From Paenibacillus aceris (lineage in GTDB: Bacteria; Bacillota; Bacilli; Paenibacillales; NBRC-103111): a stretch of DNA of 64,000 bases. Where the stretch lies: positions 248,001 to 312,000 of the forward strand of contig NZ_JAGGKV010000001.1 in the NCBI RefSeq assembly GCF_017874035.1, read 5' to 3'. Positions within the stretch are counted from its first letter, which is position 1. Each line of letters starts with the position of its first letter. The translations under genes and the position numbers were made by a program. Shown piece by piece: positions 16,329 to 25,927 of this stretch. The notes beneath the pieces are model-generated. The model saw nothing but the letters and a program-made list of their open reading frames with translations. It was not told the DNA's origin and did no database searches.

Positions 16329-17546
16329 TCATTTATTTAAATTAAATTTATGATGTAACGCTTTAACCGATTTAATCATATCTTCACCATGAACAAGCAC
16401 CCAAATCGTCGTATTCGAATCGGCGGATTGCAGGATCCGTATGTCTTCTACAGTTAAAGCTTCTACAATTTGCGCCATAATTCCCGGCACACCGTTCATT
16501 CCTCCCCCAATCACGGAAACTTTCGCACAACCACTCAAAGCTTGAGGCTCATAGCCTTGACTTCTTAGGAGTTTAACTGCGCGCTCTGCCTCGTGATCGA
16601 ATACGGTATAAACAACTGCCGATGGATTCACACTGATGAAATCAACACTGATCTGATTCTGCGCCATCGTCTTGAAAACACGAAGCTGCAAATCAAACTG
16701 CCCTTCAACAGCAGCTACATGAATTTGCGTAATATTCGTAAAATGAGCAATACCTGTAACAAATCTGTCTTTCACCTGATTCATATCATGCGGAATACTG
16801 TCTGATGCCGTTACCAAAGTCCCGATTTCCTTCGTGAACGTTGAACGTACACGAATCGGAATATTGGCGTGCATCGCGACTTCAACTGCACGCGGATGAA
16901 TAACTTTTGCTCCATTATGCGCCATATTGCAAATTTCGGCAAAGCTTACGCGAACAAGCGGTTTAGCGTCCTCCACAATTCTTGGATCCGCTGTCATTAT
17001 CCCATTCACATCGGTAAAAATATCGACTATCTCTGCCTTTAAGGCTGCTCCTAACGCAGTTGCCGAAGTATCGCTGCCTCCGCGTCCAAGTGTCGTCAGC
17101 TCATCATCGCTTGTTTTACCTTGAAATCCGGTAACAATAACGACCATATCTTGTTCTAATAATTCTAAGATACGGTTGGGCTGCATGGCAACGATCTTAG
17201 CGTTACCATGAACGTCATTCGTAAGTATGCCAGCTTGCCCACCCGTTAACACTGTAGAGCGTATGCCTCTTGATTGCAATATGCTGCACAAATGCACCGC
17301 AGAAATTAACTCTCCGCAGCCCAAAAGCATATCGAGTTCCCGCGCCGGCAGCCCCTCCCCATTCTTACGAACGAGGTCAAGGAGCGTGTCAGTCGCATAG
17401 GGTTCCCCTTTACGTCCCATCGCAGAAACGACAACGACCAATTTGTAATCATCGATTAGTGCATCTTGAATATGTCCAATAACGTGTTCTCTAGCCTGTG
17501 CGGTGGAAAGCGAGGTACCTCCGAATTTTTGTACAAGGATTCGCAT
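16329..17546 (-). CDS. dapG: Aspartate kinase (DapG type)
   Basis: Phosphorylates aspartate, the first step to lysine and diaminopimelate. From the ATG at 17546 it has 405 residues: kinase domain opening MRILVQKFGGTSLS, GFQGKTSDDELTTLGRGGSD, DPRIVEDAKPL, and two C-terminal ACT domains (about 265-405) that would bind an effector. B. subtilis DapG is the meso-diaminopimelate-sensitive isozyme; the operon position supports this one being the same. GGGGGA lies 7 bases upstream of the ATG; an 8-codon longer reading has no such site. It is 43 bases after asd. Confidence 0.93.
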   Translation of the reverse strand: MRILVQKFGGTSLSTAQAREHVIGHIQDALIDDYKLVVVVSAMGRKGEPYATDTLLDLVRKNGEGLPARELDMLLGCGELISAVHLCSILQSRGIRSTVLTGGQAGILTNDVHGNAKIVAMQPNRILELLEQDMVVIVTGFQGKTSDDELTTLGRGGSDTSATALGAALKAEIVDIFTDVNGIMTADPRIVEDAKPLVRVSFAEICNMAHNGAKVIHPRAVEVAMHANIPIRVRSTFTKEIGTLVTASDSIPHDMNQVKDRFVTGIAHFTNITQIHVAAVEGQFDLQLRVFKTMAQNQISVDFISVNPSAVVYTVFDHEAERAVKLLRSQGYEPQALSGCAKVSVIGGGMNGVPGIMAQIVEALTVEDIRILQSADSNTTIWVLVHGEDMIKSVKALHHKFNLNK

Positions 17547-17589
17547 GAGTTTCCCCCATATTAACTGCAACTTGATCGCAGTATGCTGA

Positions 17590-18627
17590 TTATTGTTCTA
17601 TTGCAATATATTCAGCAATTTGCACAGCATTCCAAGCAGCACCTTTGAGCAGGTTGTCAGAAACAATCCACATATTCAGCGCTTTTGGATTGCTCAAATC
17701 GCGGCGAACGCGCCCAACGAATGTTTCAAGCTTACCTGCCGCGTCTGTAGCCAATGGATATTGTTGCTCAGCAGGATTGTCAACGAGCACGATCCCTGGA
17801 GCATTAGCAAGCAGAGTTTTCACTTCTTCTACATCGAAATCTTCCTTCAATTCCACATAGACTGACTCCGAATGCCCATAAACAACTGGAATACGTACGC
17901 AAGTTGCTGTCACTTCGATGGACTCGTCATCCATAATCTTTTTAGTTTCAAGAATCATTTTCATTTCTTCGTTTGTAAAACCATTGTCGAGAAACTTGTC
18001 GATTTGCGGTATGGCATTAAATGCAATTTGGTGTTTCACGGGTAAAGAGCCAACAGGCAAAATATCCGGATTCGCATCATTTCCTGCAAGAACATCTTTC
18101 GATTGTCTCAACATTTCATTAATTGCTTTGGCGCCCGCTCCAGAAACGGCTTGATACGTAGATACGATGATACGGGAAATGCCATATCGATCGTATAAAG
18201 GCTTCAAGGCTGCAACCATTTGGATCGTGGAGCAGTTCGGATTGGCAATAATTCCTTTGTGTTCGTTAATTTTGTCAACGTTCACTTCTGGAACAACCAA
18301 CGGCGTATCTGCATCCATGCGGTATGCACTTGTGTTATCTATACAAATCGTACCAGCTTTAACTGCATGCGGAGCTAACGCTTTAGACACATCGCCACCA
18401 GCGCTAAACAAAGCAATATCAATACCTTCAAAGCTATCAGGTCCTGCTTCTTGAACCGTTATTTCTTGACCTTTGAAAGCAATCTTTGCACCCGCAGAAC
18501 GAGCGGAAGAAAGTAATTTCAATTCCTTGATGGGGAAATTCCGTTCTTCTAAGAGACGGATAATTTGTTCACCTACTGCGCCTGTAGCACCGACGACTGC
18601 GACGTTAAAAAGCTTCTGGTTGGACAT
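17590..18627 (-). CDS. asd: Aspartate-semialdehyde dehydrogenase
   Basis: Reduces aspartyl phosphate to the semialdehyde used by DapA. From the ATG at 18627 it has 345 residues, with the NADP-binding motif GATGAVGEQII (about 11-21), the active-site Cys in NPNCSTIQM, and the His region of IRIPVVYGHSESV. AAGGGGAGA lies 7 bases before this ATG; the longer TTG reading begins inside it. It lies between spoVFB and dapG in the dipicolinate operon. Confidence 0.94.
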   Translation of the reverse strand: MSNQKLFNVAVVGATGAVGEQIIRLLEERNFPIKELKLLSSARSAGAKIAFKGQEITVQEAGPDSFEGIDIALFSAGGDVSKALAPHAVKAGTICIDNTSAYRMDADTPLVVPEVNVDKINEHKGIIANPNCSTIQMVAALKPLYDRYGISRIIVSTYQAVSGAGAKAINEMLRQSKDVLAGNDANPDILPVGSLPVKHQIAFNAIPQIDKFLDNGFTNEEMKMILETKKIMDDESIEVTATCVRIPVVYGHSESVYVELKEDFDVEEVKTLLANAPGIVLVDNPAEQQYPLATDAAGKLETFVGRVRRDLSNPKALNMWIVSDNLLKGAAWNAVQIAEYIAIEQ

Positions 18628-18662
18628 GAGCTGGTCTCTCCCCTTCAAGACTTATATATGAA

Positions 18663-19256
18663 TTAGTATTGAAATCTCTCAATAATCATGGGCTGCAACT
18701 GTTTACCTTCCAGAGCAGATTCACAAGCTTCCATTATCAAGTCCATGCGAGCTACCAACGAATTTGGCTTAGCTCCAGGTGCATCTTGGCCAAAAGGTAC
18801 AAAATAAATGTTCTTAGTAATCAGAAGCTTAGCGATATTCATTGCATTTAGACCCAGTCCATCATTGGTAGATATCGCCAAAACCAACGGACGTAAGTTC
18901 CTCATTTGCGCTTTTGCCGCCATGAGTACAGGACTTTCTGTCATTGCATTTGCTAGCTTGCTAGTCGTATTCCCCGTACAAGGTGCAATTACCATCACAT
19001 CAAGCAGCTTGGATGGACCCAGCGGTTCTGCATCTACAATTGTCGAAATAATGTTGTTACCTGTTATGTCTTTAAGTTGTTGCTGCCAATCAGCCGATTT
19101 GCCGAATCGTGTGTCTGTTGTCATGATCGTATTAGATACAATCGGTATGACACGGGCACCTGCATCTACAAATCTCTTAATCTGAGGCATTACCTCTTCA
19201 AGCGTACAATGAGAACCGGTTAATGCGTAACCGACCGTTTTCCCTTGCCAATTCAT
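18663..19256 (-). CDS. spoVFB: Dipicolinate synthase subunit B
   Basis: Flavoprotein-like subunit of dipicolinate synthase, 197 residues. ALTGSHCTLEEV near the N-terminus and APCTGNTTSKLANAM are the phosphopantothenoylcysteine-decarboxylase-like flavin motifs. Together with SpoVFA it forms dipicolinic acid in the mother cell, the Ca-DPA that fills the spore core. The ATG overlaps the spoVFA stop (ATGA), indicating coupled production of the two subunits. It is followed 36 bases later by asd. Confidence 0.94.
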   Translation of the reverse strand: MNWQGKTVGYALTGSHCTLEEVMPQIKRFVDAGARVIPIVSNTIMTTDTRFGKSADWQQQLKDITGNNIISTIVDAEPLGPSKLLDVMVIAPCTGNTTSKLANAMTESPVLMAAKAQMRNLRPLVLAISTNDGLGLNAMNIAKLLITKNIYFVPFGQDAPGAKPNSLVARMDLIMEACESALEGKQLQPMIIERFQY

Positions 19257-20152
19257 TCCACATCGCTCCTGTCTCTAAAGTCTTCCTCGATCAGCTGACT
19301 TAATGTGTTCGCCATGATGCGGCCAGCTGTTTTGGGGGCGACGATGCCAGGTAAACCGGGCGCCAGCATCGCTTTAATGCCTCTTCTTTCGGCAAATCGG
19401 AAATCCGTTCCGCCGGGTTTAGAAGCCAAATCGATGATGAGCGCGCGATGTGGGATATTGGTAATAACTTGCGCTGTGACTATCATAGTCGGAATTGTGT
19501 TAAAAAGCAAGTCAATATTCCCCACTTCCGGGTACAGGTCCTTCGTGTAAAAAGGCTGAAAACCCATCTCCCACGCCCTTGCGAAATGCTCAGGTTTTCT
19601 TACCCCTACCTTTACGGTAGCCCCTAATCCTTGCAGTGTTTTGGCCATAGTAAAACCCGTACGCCCAAAACCTAAAACCATACATACAGAACCATGGATC
19701 GTAATATCAGTGTTCTGTATCGCCATCATCAGAGCGCCTTCAGCGGTTGGAATAGAATTGTATATCGCGACATCGTCCCGATCGAATAACTCCACAACCT
19801 CTATCCCGTGTGCAGCACAAAGTTTTTTCAAGTAGCTTTTGGCCATTCCTGTGTACACTTTGGCATGCTTCGGGAGCGAAGAAATATGAACGTCCGTCAG
19901 CCTCAACTCTTCACTTGAAAAGATAGATTCCACTTGTCCCGAATCATCCGTACCTACAGCCGGCAAAATAAGGACATCAACGGTTTGAAGCAGCACGGAA
20001 TCTAGCTTAGCGTTAGAAACACCGCTAAACTGCCTGCCGAGATTGTCAAAGCCGATTAATGTCACCGTCGCATCAAGCTCGGTAAATTTCTGAATTACTT
20101 CAAGCTGCCGGGCATCTCCACCCATGAAAGCAACCGAAATCCCAGTAAGCAT
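19253..20152 (-). CDS. spoVFA: Dipicolinate synthase subunit A
   Basis: Oxidoreductase subunit of dipicolinate synthase, 299 residues. It starts MLTGISVAFMGGDARQLEVI, like the Bacillus protein, and has an NAD(P)-binding Rossmann motif MVLGFGRTGFTMA at about residue 155. The longer frame to 20239 is rejected because the promoter lies inside it. AAGGGGTG is the nearest ribosome binding site, about 12 bases away, so translation start strength may be modest. A sigma-K-like promoter precedes it. Confidence 0.94.
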   Translation of the reverse strand: MLTGISVAFMGGDARQLEVIQKFTELDATVTLIGFDNLGRQFSGVSNAKLDSVLLQTVDVLILPAVGTDDSGQVESIFSSEELRLTDVHISSLPKHAKVYTGMAKSYLKKLCAAHGIEVVELFDRDDVAIYNSIPTAEGALMMAIQNTDITIHGSVCMVLGFGRTGFTMAKTLQGLGATVKVGVRKPEHFARAWEMGFQPFYTKDLYPEVGNIDLLFNTIPTMIVTAQVITNIPHRALIIDLASKPGGTDFRFAERRGIKAMLAPGLPGIVAPKTAGRIMANTLSQLIEEDFRDRSDVE

Positions 20153-20191
20153 TCTTTGCTTACACCCCTTTCTCGGTCCGTTTCGATAAGT

Positions 20192-20219
20192 TATAGTATG
20201 CGTTCGCCTAAGGATGGGT
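20192..20219 (-). promoter_or_regulatory. Sigma-K-like promoter of the spoVF operon
   Basis: Minus strand AC (20218-20219), 17 bases, CATACTATA (20192-20200), matching the sigma-K -10 pattern CATANNNTA in full. spoVF is a mother-cell sigma-K operon in Bacillus, so context agrees. Confidence 0.7.
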
Positions 20220-20235
20220 GCCTCTCCTTTTAGAA

Positions 20236-20265
20236 ACAAAAAAGAACCCCTTTTCAGAGGTTCTT
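20236..20265 (-). terminator. Rho-independent terminator after dut
   Basis: 9-bp stem AAGAACCUC/GGGGUUCUU with one wobble and a 6-base loop, then six U residues on the minus strand. It ends dut just before the spoVF promoter. Confidence 0.85.
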
Positions 20266-20273
20266 CCTTCTTC

Positions 20274-20729
20274 TTATCGTCCTGTATGGCCGAAACCGCC
20301 GGTCCCCCGCTCAGTTTCCGTGAGTTCTTCTACTTCCTGTAATTCAATTTGCGGTACAAGTTGAAAAACCATCTGCGCAATGCGCTCATTTCGCTGAATC
20401 GTGAATGCTTCCTGCCCATGGTTAATCAACAATACTTTTACTTCTCCTCGGTAATCGGCATCAATCGTTCCAGGCGAATTCAGCGTGGTAATGCCATACT
20501 TATACGCTAACCCGCTTCGCGGCCGGATTTGCGCTTCCAACTCAGGCGGCATGCTCAGGGCAAAACCAGTCGGGATAAGCTGACGCTCTCCGGGAGCAAG
20601 AACGACAGGTTCGCTAACGGCAGCATGAAGATCAAAGCCGCTCGCGGCAGCTGACATTTTCTGAGGCAAGAGAATGTCCTCCTGCCCAGAGACACGTTTT
20701 ATTTGGACATCAAACTTAAAGAGAGACAA
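20274..20729 (-). CDS. dut: dUTP diphosphatase (trimeric dUTPase)
   Basis: Hydrolyses dUTP to dUMP, keeping uracil out of DNA. From the TTG at 20729 it has 151 residues, the standard length, with dUTPase motifs SGFDLHA, RPRSGLA, GTIDADYRGEV and the C-terminal GTGGFGHTGR. AGGAGG lies 7 bases before this TTG; the longer ATG reading to 20762 has none. The start lies 14 bases inside the end of the M16 gene, so the two are probably coupled. Confidence 0.93.
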   Translation of the reverse strand: MSLFKFDVQIKRVSGQEDILLPQKMSAAASGFDLHAAVSEPVVLAPGERQLIPTGFALSMPPELEAQIRPRSGLAYKYGITTLNSPGTIDADYRGEVKVLLINHGQEAFTIQRNERIAQMVFQLVPQIELQEVEELTETERGTGGFGHTGR

Positions 20730-21972
20730 GCTGATCCCTCCTGAAGCTGCTAATAACGTCATCTGAATTTCCTACCATAGATAGAGCGAATGGCTTCGAG
20801 AATAAGGATTTGGTTAGTGCTTGAATATGTTCCATTTGAACGCTGTCTATGCGTTCGAGCATTTCGTCCAAACTGTAATGCTTACCGGTCATCAGTTCAT
20901 TTTTCCCAAAACGGTTCATACGGCTGCTCGTGCTCTCAAGGCTTAGAATCAGGCTCCCTTTCAGCTGTTCTTTCCCCTTCTTCAGCTCGGTCTCCAGCAT
21001 ACCTTTCACCGCAATATCACTCAGCAGCTCCATCGTAACTTTCAGAACTTCCTCTGTTTGCTTAGGGGCTGTACCTGTATAAATAGTAAACATGCCGCTA
21101 TCAATGTGTGAAGAGTGATACGAATATACAGAGTATGCAAGGCCGCGCTTCTCGCGAATTTCCTGAAATAATCGGGAACTCATACCTCCGCCTATCGCGT
21201 TGTTTAGCAGCACCATTGGATAAAGATTTTCCTCTTGAAGCGACAGACCCGGCAGTGAGAGGCAAATGTGATTTTGCTCGGTTTTTTTGGCATGGAAAAT
21301 AAGTTCTCCAAGGAAATCCGGTGCATCGTAGCTCGTTTCCACTCCCGCTTGAGCAAATCCGCCAAAATGCTTCTCGATCATTTCACGAACGCTATCATCA
21401 ATATTGCCGGCAATGCTAAGCACTGTATTCTCCGTATTATAATGCTTCTTCATATAGTTACGAAGATCGTCGGATTTCATCTTGGATAAATTATCTTCTG
21501 TACCAAGAATCGTATAGCCTAGCGGATGAGTTCCATAAGAGGCTTTCGCCAATAAATCATGCACCAAGTCGTCAGGTGTATCCTCGTACATTGAGATTTC
21601 TTCATAGATAACTCCCTTTTCTTTCTCCAGCTCCCCTTCATCAAAGGATGAGTTGAAAAACATATCAGAGAGTACATCCATAGCGAGCGGCAAATGCTCA
21701 TCGAGCACTTTAGCGTAGTAACAGGTATACTCTTTGGAGGTAAATGCATTGACATTTCCGCCAATCCCGTCAAATATCTCTGCAATATCTTTGGCTGAAT
21801 GGCGCTCCGTTCCCTTGAACAACATGTGTTCAATAAAGTGCGAGATGCCGTTTTGTTCTTGAGACTCATTACGTGAGCCAGTCTTCACCCAAATCCCAAA
21901 CGTAACCGATCGAAAAGTAGGGATTTGTTCCATAACCACTCTCAAGCCATTATGTAAGCGATATTTGATCAC
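20716..21972 (-). CDS. mlpA: M16 family zinc peptidase (MlpA/YmxG type)
   Basis: Protease of 418 residues, like mitochondrial processing peptidase beta. The zinc motif HFIEH is intact (H45, E48, H49) and GELEKEKGVIYEEISMYED supplies the third ligand Glu. The C-terminal M16 domain includes the substrate-binding MSSRLFQEIREKRGLAYSVYSY region. In B. subtilis MlpA has been reported to influence aprE expression; the substrate is unknown. It sits between the deacetylase-like gene and dut, as in Bacillus. Confidence 0.9.
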   Translation of the reverse strand: MIKYRLHNGLRVVMEQIPTFRSVTFGIWVKTGSRNESQEQNGISHFIEHMLFKGTERHSAKDIAEIFDGIGGNVNAFTSKEYTCYYAKVLDEHLPLAMDVLSDMFFNSSFDEGELEKEKGVIYEEISMYEDTPDDLVHDLLAKASYGTHPLGYTILGTEDNLSKMKSDDLRNYMKKHYNTENTVLSIAGNIDDSVREMIEKHFGGFAQAGVETSYDAPDFLGELIFHAKKTEQNHICLSLPGLSLQEENLYPMVLLNNAIGGGMSSRLFQEIREKRGLAYSVYSYHSSHIDSGMFTIYTGTAPKQTEEVLKVTMELLSDIAVKGMLETELKKGKEQLKGSLILSLESTSSRMNRFGKNELMTGKHYSLDEMLERIDSVQMEHIQALTKSLFSKPFALSMVGNSDDVISSFRRDQLVSL

Positions 21973-22016
21973 TAAGTTTCCTCCTCAAAATGAAGCCCGT
22001 AAAGTCCCATTTCCAA

Positions 22017-22022
22017 ATTATA
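22017..22022 (-). promoter_or_regulatory. Possible -10 element upstream of mlpA
   Basis: Perfect TATAAT on the minus strand about 45 bases before the mlpA start. No good -35 is seen 17 bases upstream. Confidence 0.3.
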
Positions 22023-22077
22023 CTTCCTCAGTCTAACAAAAATGTGCGAGCGACTCAACTTTATGGCATAACACCCG

Positions 22078-23130
22078 TTAGTTGACGATTTGGCCCGCCT
22101 CTGCAACCCGTTTCGACGAAAGCATCTCGGTCACCGTACCCATCGTTAACCCTTTATTCTTGATCATCCGGATCATCCCAGGCAAAGCATCTCTCGATGA
22201 AGGCGTAGGATGCATCAGAATGAGCGAACCTGGCTCCACATTTGCTGATAACCGCTGCAAAATTCGATCAGCACCCGGATTTTTCCAATCAATTGTATCA
22301 AAAGTCCAAAGCACTGTCTTTAATTTGAACTCGGCAGCTACTTGAACAGTTTCTTGCTTAAAATAACCCGATGGCGGCGCAAACAGCGTATTGTTTACAC
22401 CCAACTGCTTCTTCAGCAGCTCTTCAGTTTTGGATATCTCCTCGACTGCTTTACTGCGGCTAACATTCCTCATATCTTTATGCGAATAAGCATGATTCGA
22501 TAATTCATGTCCCTCGCTCTGAATTCTTTTAGCCATTTCAACGTTTTTGTTCAACCAGGACCCATCTAGAAAGAAAGTAGCATGTACGTTCTCTTTGCGA
22601 AGCGTCTCTAAAATACTCGGTAAATATTCATTTCCCCATGCCACGTTTATCATAAAAGATACCATCGGCTTCTTAGGATTGCCTTTATAGATCGGGTTTG
22701 GACCAAGATCATCTAACTGAATGCTAGGCGGCACTTCCTTCATGACATAATTAATTTTACCGGGAGTCAGCCTGTGTTCAGCAAGCTTAAGCGTTTCCGC
22801 AATGTCGACTTCAAGTCCGTTATATCCCGGGATCGCTTTCCAAACAGGATCTAATTTCGCATTGATCGGAGCAATTTTTCGTTTTTCTGCTTCTTCGGTA
22901 ATGGTATCTAATAAACTATTGTTTTTGATTTGATTTTGTTGGTTAGAACTTACGGGTTCTGATGCGAAAACTGGAACTGCTTCCTCATCCTCCCAATCCG
23001 TCCCTAATACAAAGGGGCTTTGACCGTTTTTTACGGTTTGGATATAAGCTCCTACGTTAGGAATAGTATCTAAGGCAAGTAAAACCATAGCAAAAAAACT
23101 CCCTAGAAGAAGCCACTTCTTGTAGTGCAT
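22078..23130 (-). CDS. ylxY: Sporulation polysaccharide deacetylase-like protein (YlxY type)
   Basis: Exported protein of 350 residues with an N-terminal signal/anchor helix (WLLLGSFFAMVLLALDTI). The NodB-like domain occupies about 150-340. The metal-binding histidines are there (SNHAYSHKDM), as are ATFFLDGSW and LILMHPTPSS, but the usual catalytic TFDDG is replaced by MINVAWG and the RPPYG motif reads APPSGYF. It fits the ylxY sporulation family next to pnp. The missing catalytic Asp suggests altered or lost deacetylase activity. I start at the ATG at 23130, with AAGGGGGA 7 bases upstream. Confidence 0.88.
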   Translation of the reverse strand: MHYKKWLLLGSFFAMVLLALDTIPNVGAYIQTVKNGQSPFVLGTDWEDEEAVPVFASEPVSSNQQNQIKNNSLLDTITEEAEKRKIAPINAKLDPVWKAIPGYNGLEVDIAETLKLAEHRLTPGKINYVMKEVPPSIQLDDLGPNPIYKGNPKKPMVSFMINVAWGNEYLPSILETLRKENVHATFFLDGSWLNKNVEMAKRIQSEGHELSNHAYSHKDMRNVSRSKAVEEISKTEELLKKQLGVNNTLFAPPSGYFKQETVQVAAEFKLKTVLWTFDTIDWKNPGADRILQRLSANVEPGSLILMHPTPSSRDALPGMIRMIKNKGLTMGTVTEMLSSKRVAEAGQIVN

Positions 23131-23159
23131 AGACAAGTCCCCCTTATCCTCATGTCCTG

Positions 23160-23167
23160 AGTGTATG
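23160..23167 (-). promoter_or_regulatory. Possible sigma-E -10 of ylxY
   Basis: Minus strand CATACACT, a full match to the sigma-E -10 pattern CATACANT. The -35 region is weak, so this is tentative. Confidence 0.35.
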
Positions 23168-23214
23168 CAGGAAGGGACAAGAGTAGAACGAGGCATGTCC
23201 GTTTTTCAGGAAAG

Positions 23215-23244
23215 CAAAAAAGAGACAGATTGATCTGACTCTTT
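23215..23244 (-). terminator. Rho-independent terminator after pnp
   Basis: Stem AAAGAG-CAGA/UCUG-CUCUUU with one U-U mismatch and loop UCAA, then U-rich on the minus strand. A second weaker hairpin (GACTT/AAGTC) with five U residues lies at 23265-23284, closer to the pnp stop. Confidence 0.8.
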
Positions 23245-23292
23245 ATCCATGACTTACTTATATGAAAAAGGGACTTCACAAGTCACTCGGCC

Positions 23293-25395
23293 CTAAGTTT
23301 GAGCCGGGACTTGCGAAGTTAAAGTTGCTTTACGCGAAAGATTTACTCTGCCTTGTTGGTCAATCTCGGTTACTTTAACCGTGATTTGATCACCAACATT
23401 CACGACATCTTCGACTTTAGCTACACGTTCAGTGGAGATTTGAGAAATGTGAACCAGTCCTTCTTTACCTGGCAAAATCTCAACGAAAGCTCCGAATTTC
23501 TCAACGCGTTTTACTGTGCCGAGATACGTTTCACCGACAACAACTTCACGTACAATACCTTCAATAATAGAACGCGCTTTTTCGTTCATCGCTTGATTAG
23601 AGGAAGCAATGAAAACACGGCCATCTTGTTCGATATCAATTTTCACGCCGGTTTCTTCAATAATTTTGTTGATGATTTTACCGCCTGCTCCGATTACATC
23701 ACGGATTTTATCAGGGTTTATGTTCATCGTCAAGATTTTTGGCGCGTATTCGGACAGCGTTTTATTAGGCTCAGCAATACGCGAAACCATTTTGCTTAAG
23801 ATGTGCAAACGGCCTTCTTTGGCTTGCTGCAAGGATTGCTGCAAAATGCTGCGATCGATTCCATCGATTTTGATATCCATTTGAAGCGCTGTAATACCTT
23901 CTGCAGTCCCCGCTACTTTGAAGTCCATATCGCCAAGATGATCTTCCATCCCTTGAATATCGGACAAAATGGAGAAGTGGTCTCCGTCTTTAATCAATCC
24001 CATCGCAATACCCGCAACAGGCGCTTTGATTGGAACGCCGGCATCCATAAGCGCTAATGTGCTTGCACAAATACTCGCTTGGGAAGTGGAACCGTTGGAT
24101 TCCAAAACTTCTGAAACTAGACGAATGGTATATGGGAAATCAGTTTCATTAGGAATAATCGGCTCTAGAGCTCTCTCTCCTAGCGCACCATGTCCGATTT
24201 CACGGCGACCCGGCGGACGAAGCGGTCTTGCTTCACCTACGGAGAACGGCGGGAAATTATAGTGATGCATGAAACGTTTTGTTTCTGTAAGATCCAAGCC
24301 ATCCAAGATTTGAACATCACCAAGTGCGCCTAATGTACAAACGCTCAACGCTTGAGTCTGACCACGTGTGAACAAGCCAGAACCGTGAGTGCGCGGCAGC
24401 AAATCAATATCGCAGTCAATTGCGCGGATTTCTTCTAACTTACGTCCATCCGGTCTTACTTTATCATGCGTAATCAAACGGCGGACTTCTTCTTTAACGA
24501 TATCATAAAGTGTTTCTTTTACATCGCCTAACAATACTGGTGTTTCAGCATACAAAGCTGTAAAATGCTCAACAGCCTCTGCATTCACAACATCAATTGC
24601 TTCTTGTCTCGCGTGTTTCTCGGAAATTTTGATCGCATCGACTAATCTTGCTTGTGCGAAATCACGAACTGCCTTACTTACATCAGCGTCAACCGCATGG
24701 AGTTTAACTTCCATCTTCGGTTTGCCTGCGATTTCAACCAGTTCTTCAATAACAGCAACGATTTTACGAATTTCATCATGTCCGTACATAATGGCTTCCA
24801 GCACAACGTCCTCAGAAACTTCATTGGCGCCTGCTTCAACCATCATGATTGCGTCTTTCGTTCCAGCAACAGTTAAGTGAAGATCACTTTTTTCTGCTGT
24901 TTCACCCGTTGGGTTGATAACAAATTGACCATCTACACGTCCAACAATAACTCCGCCAACCGGGCCGTTAAAAGGGACATCAGAAATTGCAAGAGCCGCG
25001 GAAGTCCCGATCATTGCTGCAATTTCTGGCGGGCACTCCTGATCCACACTCATGACCATGGAAACAATTTGTACATCGTTACGGAATCCTTCCGGGAAAA
25101 GCGGACGAATCGGACGATCCGTCAAACGGCTCGCAAGAATCGCCTTTTCACTCGGACGGCCTTCACGCTTAATAAATCCGCCTGGAATTTTACCTACTGA
25201 ATATAGTCTTTCTTCATAATTGACCGTTAACGGAAAGAAATCCAAATCTTTCGGTCCGCTGGATGCTGTAACTGTACTTAGCACAACAGTGTCGCCGTAA
25301 CGGACGGTTACTGCAGCATTGGCTTGTTTGGCCAGCCTACCCGTTTCAAGAATGAACGGTTTGCCGCCAAGTTCCATTTGTACCCTTTTCTCCAT
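23293..25395 (-). CDS. pnp: Polyribonucleotide nucleotidyltransferase (PNPase)
   Basis: Phosphorolytic 3'-5' exoribonuclease of 700 residues, a main mRNA decay enzyme. It has two RNase PH domains (about 1-220 and 310-540), with [21 protein letters not shown] and the second-core active-site residues around [10 protein letters not shown], then a KH domain ([15 protein letters not shown]) and an S1 domain ([20 protein letters not shown]). AGGAGG lies 6 bases before the ATG. It follows rpsO across a gap with a terminator, as in most bacteria. Confidence 0.97.
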   Translation of the reverse strand: MEKRVQMELGGKPFILETGRLAKQANAAVTVRYGDTVVLSTVTASSGPKDLDFFPLTVNYEERLYSVGKIPGGFIKREGRPSEKAILASRLTDRPIRPLFPEGFRNDVQIVSMVMSVDQECPPEIAAMIGTSAALAISDVPFNGPVGGVIVGRVDGQFVINPTGETAEKSDLHLTVAGTKDAIMMVEAGANEVSEDVVLEAIMYGHDEIRKIVAVIEELVEIAGKPKMEVKLHAVDADVSKAVRDFAQARLVDAIKISEKHARQEAIDVVNAEAVEHFTALYAETPVLLGDVKETLYDIVKEEVRRLITHDKVRPDGRKLEEIRAIDCDIDLLPRTHGSGLFTRGQTQALSVCTLGALGDVQILDGLDLTETKRFMHHYNFPPFSVGEARPLRPPGRREIGHGALGERALEPIIPNETDFPYTIRLVSEVLESNGSTSQASICASTLALMDAGVPIKAPVAGIAMGLIKDGDHFSILSDIQGMEDHLGDMDFKVAGTAEGITALQMDIKIDGIDRSILQQSLQQAKEGRLHILSKMVSRIAEPNKTLSEYAPKILTMNINPDKIRDVIGAGGKIINKIIEETGVKIDIEQDGRVFIASSNQAMNEKARSIIEGIVREVVVGETYLGTVKRVEKFGAFVEILPGKEGLVHISQISTERVAKVEDVVNVGDQITVKVTEIDQQGRVNLSRKATLTSQVPAQT

Positions 25396-25455
25396 AAAAT
25401 CCTCCTAAGGAATTTTCTTATTCATTATGTGACATGATACGCATACACAAAAGGA

Positions 25456-25468
25456 AGGTCATTGACCT
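25456..25468. repeat. Perfect inverted repeat upstream of pnp
   Basis: AGGTCATTGACCT: two 6-base arms around one central T, about 60-75 bases before the pnp ATG. It could be an operator or an mRNA hairpin for pnp control. No further evidence. Confidence 0.4.
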
Positions 25469-25568
25469 CAACAAGCAGACTCCGTATGTATTCAAAAAAT
25501 GCCTTGTGCTGGAGTCATCCTCTAATTCTGCGTAGTGTCTAGTATTTCCTTCTTTTTCCGTTTTAAAA

Positions 25569-25644
25569 ATACAAGAAAAAGCAACCTCGTTGCCACTCTC
25601 TGCGCAAGCTTTATCAAGCCCAGCAAAGGAGCAACAGGTTGCTT
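25569..25644 (-). terminator. Long-loop terminator between rpsO and pnp
   Basis: Minus-strand RNA pairs AAGCAACC plus GUUGC with GCAAC plus GGUUGCUU around a loop of roughly 38 bases, then UUUUU. It is either a terminator after rpsO or an RNA-processing stem in an rpsO-pnp transcript. No separate strong pnp promoter is clear, so read-through is likely. Confidence 0.7.
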
Positions 25645-25657
25645 CTCATTGTCGGTT

Positions 25658-25927
25658 TTATCGACGCAAACCAAGCTTCTCGATCAAAGCACTGTAACGG
25701 CTCACATCTTTGTTCTTCACGTATGCTAGCAGCTTACGGCGTTGTCCAACCATTTTAAGCAAACCACGACGGGAGTGGTGATCTTTCTTGTGCGTACGCA
25801 GGTGGTTCGTAAGGTTAACAATGTTTTCTGTAAGGATTGCTACTTGTACCTCAGGTGAACCCGTATCGGTATCATGTACCTTGTGAGTTTGAATCAGTTG
25901 TGTTTTACGCTCTTGAGTTAATGCCAT
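25658..25927 (-). CDS. rpsO: 30S ribosomal protein S15
   Basis: Small-subunit protein of 89 residues, the full normal length. It opens [19 protein letters not shown] and has the family motifs [32 protein letters not shown] and [19 protein letters not shown] lies close before the ATG. It has a single-gene leader of about 110 bases with several hairpins and an extended -10 promoter, and precedes pnp. Confidence 0.98.
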   Translation of the reverse strand: MALTQERKTQLIQTHKVHDTDTGSPEVQVAILTENIVNLTNHLRTHKKDHHSRRGLLKMVGQRRKLLAYVKNKDVSRYSALIEKLGLRR

